A stretch of 64,000 bases of DNA. Source: Pyrenophora tritici-repentis. Taxonomy: Eukaryota > Ascomycota > Dothideomycetes > Pleosporales > Pleosporaceae. Below the pieces are notes generated by a model, which saw nothing but the letters and a program-made list of their open reading frames with translations, did not search any database and was not told where the DNA came from. The stretch's first letter is position 1. Each line of letters starts with the position of its first letter. This document shows positions 13,126 through 22,542 of this stretch, in pieces. Both the position numbers and the translations under genes were made by a program. The DNA lies in the NCBI RefSeq assembly GCF_003171515.1, contig NC_089390.1, positions 3,472,001 to 3,536,000 on the forward strand, written 5' to 3'.

Positions 13126-15207
13126 CTACAACTTCTGCTCGTTCATTGGCCATTGGTAGCCTGGAAATGTATTAGTCATGTTTTCGCGTGCCTTCCAGAG
13201 GTGAGGTCCTACCTGCTGCATCGCTGAACTTGTATCCGTACGAAGAAGTGAAGTCATCCAATACGGCAGGGCCGCGGGAGCCTACAGACTAGTTAGCTAT
13301 CATCTCATCTCATCAATTTCGGACAACGAACCATATGGGTACTCCATAGGGATGATCTCCTTGTTGTCATCTAGGTAGTGCAGCAGAGGTGTAAAGATCC
13401 TCCAGCTAGCGTCGAGTTCGTCGTCACGGACAAAGTTGGAGTGGTCGCCCTTGAGCGCGTCAAGAATGAGCGATTCATATGCCTCAGGGATCTTGAGGTC
13501 AGAGAATCGCCGCCTGTAGGTAAGGTCGAGCTCTGTGACGACCGTTTGCATGCTAAGACCGGGCAGCTTGGAGTTCATCTTGATATAAACACTCTCGTTA
13601 GGCTGCACTCGGATCACGAGCTCGTTTCGTGGAATGTCCTTGAAAATTCCCGATGTGACATCCTTGAATTGAATGCGGACCTCGGTCTTCTGCTCGTTGA
13701 GAGCCTTGCCCGCCTTCATGATGAAGGGCACTCCGTCCCACCTCTCGTTCTTGATGTAGGCGACCATAGAGGCGAAAGTGGGGCATCGGGAATCCTTGGG
13801 CACTGTGTCGTCCTCCTTGTATCCTGGCTTCTGGCCGTCCAGCGACTTTCCATACTGTCCAATGATGACGTTCTTTGGCTCGATAGCGGCCATGCCACGG
13901 AGAACGCGGACCTTCTCATCGCGGATGTCTTCGGCGGAGAAGGAGATGGGTCGTTCCATGGCGAGCAGGGTAAGCACTTGCAGCAAATCTACACATGTCA
14001 GTTGCTTGTCTCTGTGCCATCATTCTGATACTTACGGTTCTGCATGACGTCACGGATGATGCCAAACTCGTCAAAGTAACCTCCTCGTCCTTCTGTTCCA
14101 AAAGGCTCCTTGAAGGTAATCTGTACTGATCAGCAATTGGGCTGTACATGGACATCATCTCTCATACCTGAACGTTGTCGATGTGGTTCCTGTTCCAGGT
14201 TGCGCCGAAGAATTCGTTACCGAATCGGAGAATGAGAATGTTCTTCACCATCTCCTTACCCAAGTAATGGTCAATTCGGTACAGCTCATCTTCGTTCCAA
14301 TCTGGGGCCAATGCGCGCTGTAGTTCGCGCGAACTGGGCAGGTCCTTACCGAAGGGCTTCTCGACCTGTACGATTGCGGTTAGCGACAGTTGTTTAGCAT
14401 GGTATATGCCAGGTTCTTACAATAACGCGAGCAATGCCGTTCTTCGGGTAGCAGTTGCGCTTGAGATGCTGGGAAACTGCGATAAAGACGCTGGGAGGAA
14501 GGGCCATGTAGAATATCCTGTTGGTCTCCTTGCGGCCCTTCTCAATCTCCTGCATGTGCTTCTCGAGCGCAATGAAGGAGTCGTCCTGGTCATACTGGCC
14601 GGAGACGTATGTGCAGAAGCCGCAGAACTCCTCCAGCTGCTTCTCTAGTTCCTTTGTGGGTGTCTTGATGTAAGACTTGACGCGCTTGAGGTACTCCTCG
14701 TGGTCCATCTTTGTACGCGCATAGCCGACGATGCGGATGTTTTTTGGGAGGAAGTTGTTCCGGTGCTGTATAATTGGTTAATGGATGTGGTGCGAAAGCG
14801 TCGTTGTGCGACTTACGAGACCGAAGAGTGCCGGGAACTGACAGCAAGTTAGTTGACAACTTCTCGTATAATTGATTGTTTACATACGGTCTTCTTCTTT
14901 GCCAAATCACCGGAGGCACCCAGAACAACGATGACGGTGTTGTCCTTGAGTTCCATGTTTCTGTTATGGCGCTTGAGTTAGCTATTGATTCACAATGCTT
15001 CCAGCTGTTGAGCGGGTACGCGTACTACCCCTCCACTGCAAACTGCCGGCTTATTGAGCGAGATATGGTAACGAAGAAATCGATGCAATTCGCAAAACGC
15101 TTCTTCGATTCTGCACTCATTCACCCACTCACTCACTTGGGGGCGATAGAGATTACATACCCGGCATTGACCTCCTCGTGTTGGGGCTGGATAACAGTGT
15201 CCGCCAT
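13126..15207 (-). CDS. gsdA: Glucose-6-phosphate 1-dehydrogenase
   Basis: Oxidises glucose 6-phosphate with NADP+ at entry to the pentose phosphate pathway, supplying cytosolic NADPH. Nine exons were assembled: 15207-15161, 14960-14888, 14837-14817, 14765-14421, 14365-14168, 14120-14036, 13988-13332, 13281-13213 and 13160-13126. All junctions keep frame and give 509 residues, the normal length. Key residues seen: NADP-binding [10 protein letters not shown] (about residues 30-39) and the substrate/active-site motif RIDHYLGKE. The C terminus ends [10 protein letters not shown]. The third exon is only 21 nt (FPALFGL). The first ATG at 15207 gives a 17-residue leader before [10 protein letters not shown]. 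The gene is divergent from the eL33 gene across a MITE-bearing spacer. Confidence 0.95.
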
Positions 15208-16343
15208 TGTTGCTGATGTGGGGGGCGGTCGCAGCGTCAAAGCTCAATTGGGAATCGTGTAAAAGCAATGGAGATAAGGTTACACAAGAGGGCTCGAGTA
15301 GAGACAGAGGTTGTGGATAGAGCGTGGGTGTGATAAAAAGCTCCTATGTGGTGGGGTATCGGAGCTGGCTCTAGCGGTTTAGTTGACGTTGACGTAGTTG
15401 GCTCGCGTTTGCCGCTCGTACACCGGCGATAGGGGATTGGAGAGGATCTTTTACTCAGACACGCAGCGAGGTCTGGAGCCTTTAAAACAAGCTTTTAGCA
15501 AACAATTGGCCCATTCATCAAAATATCAGTAAGCGGCGCACGTCTTGCGAAACGTATCCGGCGCCACTACCAGTCAGGTGCTTCCAAGTCCGCCGGAGGG
15601 GACTTCTAGGCCGAGCAGTGTGACGGACAACGTTGAACCCCACCATGACCAAGCCTTTCCCTAGGAACAGATCCAGATCTGCTTGGCTGTGCACTCGGAA
15701 ATGCCCAAACCTACGGAGCATAGTACTCTATCATCAACCCCCAAGACTTGAAAACCGTCTCACCACCGTCACAGCGCTTGGGCGAGCTGCAGCTGCATCC
15801 CACTCACGTAACGGCTTCCCCGCCGTGAAGCTCTCCGAGTCCGGCAAAATTGTGTATGAATATCGTTAGAGTAGAGATAACTAAGCATCGGCACGTTTCA
15901 GCATTTCATTTCGGGCTGTTGAATCTTCCCGCGGACAGTAAATGCAGGTAAGCTAGCAGCCTCGGTGGGGTAAGAATGTACTCTAGACAAGCTGCAGTTG
16001 AACTGGCCTAGTCATCTCGCGCCAATGGGCTGTTGACGCCTGTTGGCAGGGTAATGGGAGGCTGATTGTGCGCATGCAATTCTACCGCTGGCAATTTGGG
16101 CAGTCACATGACAAGAGTGATGCCTCTGGCCGGACCGATTGCAACCGGTCTCGCATTGTACGCACTCCGGTATGCGACGAATACGGTCGTGCTTGCATGT
16201 CATGTATGTGTTGTTGAGAATACACTGCCTTGAGTGGTATCATTGATTCTTAAGCAAGCTTCAACCTACGTCATTTGCATCACAGCGCCAGCGATCGCTC
16301 CTTCGATGCCCAAGTAACAGTATCTACGTCTCAATTCCGAACG

Positions 16344-16454
16344 CACCTGGTGACATAAGATACTTGACAGTGCTTGTAAGCACATAATAGGCGTGCCTGG
16401 CGACTACAGTGGCTTTGTGCAATAGTATGTTAAGTATTTTGTATCACCCGGGTG
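16344..16454. mobile_element. MITE-like element, copy B
   Basis: A 111-bp element with ends CACCTGGTGA and CACCCGGGTG. Inner inverted repeats are CATAAGATACTTGACA and TGTTAAGTATTTTGTAT. The flanking 4-bp direct repeat AACG is present on both sides. It has the shared core CTGGCGACTACAGT. Confidence 0.75.
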
Positions 16455-16625
16455 AACGTGTTGCATGATTGGAAATAAGCGGGCAGTATGGATGTACCAG
16501 ATGCTGTGCGGTGCGCTTTCAATAACATCATCATTGTCCCAACACCATCGCTCCTCGCTGGCCGCGGAATCCTTTGAGGTGTCTCAGGCTCTAGTGGCCT
16601 ACTGGCAGGTTCCGCGGCCAGGAGT

Positions 16626-16734
16626 ACCCGGGTATTATAGAATGCTTGACAAGTGTGAGCACACAATGGACGTGTCTGGCGACTACAGCGACCTTTTCAC
16701 GTCGTATGTCAAGTATTTTATGTCACCCAGGCAC
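16626..16734. mobile_element. MITE-like element, copy C
   Basis: A 109-bp copy with slightly decayed ends TACCCGGGTA and CACCCAGGCA. Inner inverted repeats ATAGAATGCTTGACA and TGTCAAGTATTTTAT are retained, as is the core CTGGCGACTACAG. No clear target duplication remains. Confidence 0.65.
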
Positions 16735-16902
16735 TCAGAGTTCTGAGGGCTGAATAGTACGCTACTGCCAAATCGGGCTTGGCGTGTCTTTGAGCACGGG
16801 TAAGCGACATTTTCCACACAATCACAGTACCCCGACCAACAGCACCACCGCCGACGACGTCCTTCTCTTCGACACGAAACCCGGAAGCCGAAATCGTTCG
16901 CC

Positions 16903-17480
16903 ATGTCCGACAACAAGAGCCACCGCCTTTACGTCAAGGGCAAGCACATCAGCTACCAGCGCGGAAAGGTGTGTGGGGATGAATTTTGCGTATCATGGGA
17001 GTCGTACTGACTAGACGACACAGCGCAACACCAACCCTGGCACATCGCTGCTGAAGCTCGAGGGTGTTGACAACGTCCAGGACGCCAACTGGTGTAAGTA
17101 GTATAACTTGCCGTCCTCATAAAGCTCGTCGGCTGAACGTCAACCAGATCTCGGCAAGAGGGTCGCGTACGTTTACCGCGCACAAAAAGCGATCCAAGGC
17201 TCAAAGATTCGCGTAAGTCCTCCAGACCCTCACCGCGAAGGCGCCCATATTCTGCGAGCCATCAATTGTGCCTGTCCACAGCCGAATCGATAGCTCGCCA
17301 ACTATGAGCCTCCACCCAACTTGCGCCCATCCAACTGCTAACACCGCCAAGGTCATCTGGGGAAAGATCACCCGCCCCCACGGAAACTCCGGTGTCGTAC
17401 GCGCCAAGTTCAAGAACAACCTTCCTCCCAAGTCCTTCGGTGCCTCCGTCCGCGTCATGCTGTACCCTTCTTCGATATAA
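16903..17480 (+). CDS. rpl33: 60S ribosomal protein eL33 (L33/L35A)
   Basis: Structural protein of the large cytosolic ribosomal subunit. Four exons (16903-16968, 17024-17093, 17148-17212, 17352-17480) give 109 residues, the family length. The start is [20 protein letters not shown]. Conserved parts seen: [27 protein letters not shown], the signature [19 protein letters not shown], and the terminal [14 protein letters not shown]. Early, closely spaced introns are usual in fungal ribosomal protein genes. The third intron (139 nt) is the longest. Confidence 0.95.
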
Positions 17481-18479
17481 ACTTCCGTTAACGATTTCTG
17501 GGGACGGGACGCAATGATAGAACAAGCGATGGGGTAGTGTGGACGACTTAGGCGCAATACCGGACTCGGAGCGAGAGAACGATCCGTAAGTGGGAGACAC
17601 ACATGCACAGTCTCTCACAAAAGGCATGTTCAGGCTGGCTCAACGGTGTCCTTGGTGTTCTTGCGAGTCCATAACGATGGCAAATTCAATCGAGAATCTT
17701 CCCAAGATCAATGATAAAAGATCAAGCTCCTAAGCTCCCTTGAGGCATTACTGCTGTGACCCGTGGAGCTGATGTGTATGGGTGACGAAATGATGGTGTG
17801 GATACAGTGAGCGCATTGTGCTGACCATCAGGCTTACCGCATCGGCTTGTTTATAATCACATTCGACAATGCTCTACCTGTGGTCAATCTTATCATCAGA
17901 GGCACCCGGGTGTCAATACTTGACAGTGTGGGTAAGCAAGCATCTAATAGGCGTGTCTGGCGACTACAGTAGCCCTTGTACACTAATATGTTAAGTATCT
18001 CATGACACCCGGATGTATGTATATGAGCGATATGCGTTACGATCTTGTAAGCGCACCATTCTGGCAATTAGGCTTACTCCTCACAATCACTTACGCCAGC
18101 TTTGGTCTCTGAATCATCGTGTTTGTTGTTTTCTTTGATAGACACTAATAAAGAAACAAGCAACCAAGCTTTAGTTACCAATAATGGTAATGATCATCTT
18201 TCTTACCTTACCATTTGGTCTGGTATCGCAATAGCACGTATGAGGGAACAAAGAGGGAACGTTTAAGTCACATGTAAAATGGGTCAATATAAGTGGGTTG
18301 GTAATCACATAATTATATTATTACTAAATCATAACGAAATCCAGTTCCAACAAGCTCATTGTGTACCTGAGGCTGTCCTGCCCACGTACATTCACTGAGT
18401 GAATACTGTACTTTACCAAGTATCAGGTACAGGTATAGTAAATGCTTACTTCAAGTCCAGACGAGATATGGCGGTAGTC
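17481..18479. other. Convergent intergenic region with a MITE copy
   Basis: About 1 kb between convergent genes. One MITE-like element (17903-18015) is present. Similar words lie on both sides of it (gaccatcaggcttac near 17822 and ggcaattaggcttac near 18064). The region is otherwise AT-rich without a gene. Confidence 0.5.
17903..18015. mobile_element. MITE-like element, copy D
   Basis: A 113-bp copy with ends CACCCGGGTG and CACCCGGATG. Inner inverted repeats are TGTCAATACTTGACA and TGTTAAGTATCTCATGACA. It carries the core CTGGCGACTACAGTAGCC. No convincing target duplication was found. Confidence 0.7.
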
Positions 18480-21400
18480 CTACAACCACCGTCGCATACC
18501 AACATCGCTCTCTCCGTCCTCAACCGACATGCCCGACATGCCATTACCTTCGTCATACCTCATCATACCGCTGGGTGTCTGGTACGTAATGTCCTCATCA
18601 TCTCCGACCTCTGTATCCGGCATGCCATCACCGTTGCGGGACCCGCCCGCCTCGGTATTTGGCATATCGTCATCATCACCGGCCCACGGGTTCTCAAACA
18701 ACAAATCCTCGATCGTAGGGGCGGGGGACGGCCGGATAGGGCTTGACGGCTCCTCTTGAGATGGTTGGATCTGCGTTGCTAGATCCTCATCTATCGGTGA
18801 GCTGGGTGCCTTGGTGGATGGCATGGACGCGGTAGGAGAACCTACTGGATTCTCCTGAACTGGCGAGCTGGAGGCCTCAGTGGATGGTATACACTGAGTA
18901 GTAGTCTTCCCCATCCACTCTGAGATAGCAAGCTGATTCCGGGACCTGGGAGAAAGCTCGTCCCGAGGCAACGTGCCCTTGTTCTCTGGCAACCACGATT
19001 TGTCGTTGTCAGCTTGCACAGGCGATCCGTTGTCTGCAGGAGCTTTGCCCTTGTTCCCCGGTAAAGACTTCTCGACATCGTCAGACGTAGCCTCAGTTGG
19101 TACCTCGTTCTGCTTGTGAACCGGAGTCGACGCTTTCTGGGCTGATGGCAACCGCTGCTCATCGTCATCGGATGCGATCTCTGTAGCCGATCCTTTGTCC
19201 TCCTCTTCCCGGAGAGAGTGGTGGAAGTTGAATCCAAAGAGGCCCTCAACTACCGGCTCGTCCGCGTCCTCTTCACCAATCAACTCAAGCCATTCGTCCG
19301 CTTGCTTGATGTCGTCGTTGAGATTGAAAGATCCTCTAGACGCAATGGTGAAGGACAGCTTCAAAGCAGCTGCATCCTTGGGTGGAGCGACAGAGAGGTT
19401 GTTGTTCTCACCGTTCTTGAAGAACGAGTCGAACGAGACTTGGGGTGCTGCCAAAAAGGATTGTGGTCCACCCGCTGCTTGACGCTCCAAGTTGTGCATG
19501 GCGCGATCTAGGAACGATGTCGAGATCGCAGGAGCTTTCGCAGGCGGCGGGCTCCCAATGGCAGCATCTTCATCTACTGGAGTAGGCCTCGAACGCTTCC
19601 CAGCTGGAGTCCCAGACTCTGCTTCTTGGACACCTGTGCCACGCTTTTTGGACAATGGAACCATAGCCCGTTGATGAGCTCGTGATTTGAAGATCCCGCG
19701 AAGTCGTTTGACTGGCATAATCCCCTGCTTGTTTGTATCAGCGGCATCTTCGATTTCACTGGCCGTCTTGAATTTAGACCAGTGATTTGGGCGTTGATAC
19801 ACCTCTCGGCTTCCCGGAACGCTTTTCGGCAAGACTTTCATGCTGCCAAAATACGTTGCCAGAAAGGTGCCGCGCGACTCGAAAGCCTGTGGCATGAGAG
19901 GAGCATGGAAATTGAACTGCCCGCCCTCCCGAGTCACCGATGCCCATGGCACAAGTCCAGTGTGAGCCAGAACAATGAAGTGGACTGCCTTGCTGAAGTC
20001 TGCCGGATCATACGATGGGAACTCCTGCGAATGATCCGGAACCTGAAGAGACAATCCCAGTGACGTGGCGAATTTGATCAAGAGGGACAGTGGAACATAC
20101 AACCCCTCGAGCTTGGCCTCACCACGGACTTCGACGTAATTGTCGCATGGAACTTTTCCCTCGTTAATGCAGGCCAAGAGCATTGGTAAACTCGCTAGAC
20201 GATGGATCTGGGTAGCATTGAACATGCGAGACGACTTGTGATACCAAATAAGGTGGGTCTCACGGATGTTCATGATGGTAGTGATCTCATCGCCTGTCAG
20301 ACGTGCAAAAGTCGCAGCCATGGCGGTTGGCAAAGTACCATGGTTCGAAAGAGCATCATGCAGTCTACGGATCGTTGCTTTGGTGACTGTGGCAGCATAG
20401 TCATGAATGTGTCGCTCACATTCGTTTTCGATTGCTGCTCGCCACTCCGGGTACGCTTCGCAGTAACTCGATAGCCACTCCAAGATACCAGTGGACTGGA
20501 AGCCAAGGTCGCCATGATTGAACGTCACAGTTCGCATGACTGGAATGGTCTGCCATGGCTCTTCGATCTCTCCAGCGAGCTCTTTGATCTTCGCACAGAC
20601 ATCCATTGGCGTCGCATCCCATCGCCCGTGGTACATCCTTGTCGCCAAGCTGTCCAGATAGGAATGTCCCAAGGATAAGCTCATGTGATGATCTTCGCCA
20701 ATTCTAGCCGCTGGATGCGCCCTTGTCCAATCCTCCTCCATGTCCTTGATCATGGGCATGCGGCACATTCCGATCTCACGGCGAGTCGAGTTGTGCATCT
20801 GGTTAGCCTGGGCGATATGCCACGCATTCTGCTTCAAGTCGAGAAGACGGAGCATCTTCTTTCCCTTGGTTGACTGTCTTGAGTTGCCCTTTCGATCGAA
20901 GAAGTCTGCAGCAACACGTTCTACCAGTTGGAAGTCTTTACGAGCATCCTCTGTTCGCTTTGCACAGAATTCTTGGCTCAGAGCGTCTTTGGAAGCAGCC
21001 TTGCGTAGCTGCCAGATGTCGCAACAGTCCACGACCATCTGCATCGCGGCCTTCGCTTCTTGGACCATCTCTTCCAGGGGAGGAGCTATAGCCTCAGGGA
21101 AAGTATTGGCAGCTGAATAGCCCACAAGGAGAACAGCATCTGGCTTCGAGCTGACTAAACGGAGTAGCACGCTCTCTTTGGTTACATTTTTATGCAGGAT
21201 ACCCTTGAAGTGAAGAAATGCTAGTGCCGAAAACAGTCGCCGGAGGAGTTTCGATGCGATAGAAAACCGGACGCCCGGGTGGAGCGTCTTGATCTCAGCT
21301 TCCAGTGCCGCGTATGACTGGAATCCTTCGTGCGTTTCTGTGATAGCCGCTGGGATTTGTCTAATCTCTGTCAGATGGAGAAATCGCACGACAGAAGCGT

Positions 21401-22184
21401 CTACCTTCGCCTTTGCAAACATCCCAAACTCATCACCCCTCCATTTTCGTCCAAGTGCCTCATCCTGGTAAAGCTTCGCGGTCTGCACTGTGCCAGTGAA
21501 CCGCTCGAGAACCCGAATAGAGTTGACAGATACTTGCCCAGTGCGGATGTAACGTTCTCGGGCCCAGGGTTCCTGCCGGTGGGTAACGTCTTGCAGCTCT
21601 TCTTGTAGCTGGGGAAGGGGTGCATCGGAGGGGAACTCGTGACCGATTAGGGCTTGACGCGCCGTCTTCAGAAGCCGAATTTCAATGTTCAAGCCTTTGA
21701 CCTCTGCGTGATTGACTGAATCCTGGGCTAAATGAACGGCGTGTGGGACTTGGTCTAGGAGCTTTTTCACACGCGCGGTAGGGTGCCGAATAGGCACGCC
21801 GTTGACAGTGGCAAGCGCCTCAGAGTATGACTGTAGGCGCCAACAGTCGCTTTCGAAGATTGGAGCGAGATAAAACTGGTATGGACCAGTCTTAGTGCCA
21901 GGAAAGTAGACGTCACGGGCCAGAGTGGAAGTGGCACGGCCCATCGAGTATGCCGGGCTATCACTTAAGCTTTGTAGAAAGATGTGACAGCCATCCAGAG
22001 ACGATTCTGAGGCAGATAGGGATGTCCGTATCTCAGACTTTGCAAAGGGCGTAGCTCGGTTGACATGAGAGGCCTGGGGGTGGTGGACTGTGACGATGGC
22101 AACGATATCGTCAGGATTGACACCAGTCGGGATAGGAGGGTGTCCGAGGGTTGACGCCGGCTGTTGGGATTGTGGGACGTCCAT
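18480..22184 (-). CDS. Large FHA-like / pseudokinase protein of unknown function
   Basis: A single exon encoding 1,234 residues if the ATG at 22184 (good context, aacATGg) is used; the frame is open 25 codons further upstream. Not a recognised named protein. Residues about 28-135 resemble an FHA fold (YQFYLAPIF then a TVNGVPI turn). Residues about 225-400 look like a protein-kinase fold without catalytic residues: LHKNVTKESVLL (330-341) stands where HRDxKxxN should be and VGYSAAN (354-360) where DFG should be. From about residue 860 to the end the chain is low-complexity, Ser/Pro/Asp/Glu-rich, after a basic patch (KRLRGIFKSRAHQR) that could be a nuclear signal. A nuclear scaffold or regulator is possible but is inference only. 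Confidence 0.7.
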   Translation of the reverse strand: MDVPQSQQPASTLGHPPIPTGVNPDDIVAIVTVHHPQASHVNRATPFAKSEIRTSLSASESSLDGCHIFLQSLSDSPAYSMGRATSTLARDVYFPGTKTGPYQFYLAPIFESDCWRLQSYSEALATVNGVPIRHPTARVKKLLDQVPHAVHLAQDSVNHAEVKGLNIEIRLLKTARQALIGHEFPSDAPLPQLQEELQDVTHRQEPWARERYIRTGQVSVNSIRVLERFTGTVQTAKLYQDEALGRKWRGDEFGMFAKAKVDASVVRFLHLTEIRQIPAAITETHEGFQSYAALEAEIKTLHPGVRFSIASKLLRRLFSALAFLHFKGILHKNVTKESVLLRLVSSKPDAVLLVGYSAANTFPEAIAPPLEEMVQEAKAAMQMVVDCCDIWQLRKAASKDALSQEFCAKRTEDARKDFQLVERVAADFFDRKGNSRQSTKGKKMLRLLDLKQNAWHIAQANQMHNSTRREIGMCRMPMIKDMEEDWTRAHPAARIGEDHHMSLSLGHSYLDSLATRMYHGRWDATPMDVCAKIKELAGEIEEPWQTIPVMRTVTFNHGDLGFQSTGILEWLSSYCEAYPEWRAAIENECERHIHDYAATVTKATIRRLHDALSNHGTLPTAMAATFARLTGDEITTIMNIRETHLIWYHKSSRMFNATQIHRLASLPMLLACINEGKVPCDNYVEVRGEAKLEGLYVPLSLLIKFATSLGLSLQVPDHSQEFPSYDPADFSKAVHFIVLAHTGLVPWASVTREGGQFNFHAPLMPQAFESRGTFLATYFGSMKVLPKSVPGSREVYQRPNHWSKFKTASEIEDAADTNKQGIMPVKRLRGIFKSRAHQRAMVPLSKKRGTGVQEAESGTPAGKRSRPTPVDEDAAIGSPPPAKAPAISTSFLDRAMHNLERQAAGGPQSFLAAPQVSFDSFFKNGENNNLSVAPPKDAAALKLSFTIASRGSFNLNDDIKQADEWLELIGEEDADEPVVEGLFGFNFHHSLREEEDKGSATEIASDDDEQRLPSAQKASTPVHKQNEVPTEATSDDVEKSLPGNKGKAPADNGSPVQADNDKSWLPENKGTLPRDELSPRSRNQLAISEWMGKTTTQCIPSTEASSSPVQENPVGSPTASMPSTKAPSSPIDEDLATQIQPSQEEPSSPIRPSPAPTIEDLLFENPWAGDDDDMPNTEAGGSRNGDGMPDTEVGDDEDITYQTPSGMMRYDEGNGMSGMSVEDGESDVGMRRWL

Positions 22185-22542
22185 GTTGATCTCGGTGTGA
22201 GAAATATCGATTTGTACTCGAGAAGCTCTGTGATAATCGTAGAGTCGATGTGGTAGCACTCTTTATTGGTGGCAAGAAAGTCGCTGCGGTTGATTGCCAA
22301 CTGCTGGTTGATTGCTGAGTGCTGAAAGAGTTTGGTTCAAGTTTGTGATAGAAGAAATAAACCGAAGGAATAAACAGTAGGTAGTCTTTATGGATAGCAG
22401 GCTCTGGTTTCTGCTCACTCACAATGCCTGAACTAGGATTTCTGTTCAGTCACTGTACCTGAACTCGACTCAATCACGCCTAAGACCTCAAATGTACCAT
22501 GCCAATAGCCAGATGCGTGAAAGCCTGTCATCATAAATCAAT

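Larger units (their letters stand above)
15208..16902. other. Divergent intergenic region between G6PD and eL33
   Basis: About 1.7 kb. It contains the promoter regions of both genes and two MITE-like elements (16344-16454, 16626-16734). The remaining sequence shows no supported gene. Confidence 0.5.

Noticed and set aside
16626..16734. 4-bp target duplication for MITE copy C (and likewise copy D)
   Set aside because: Flanking bases do not match on the two sides; the duplication is lost or the ends are eroded.
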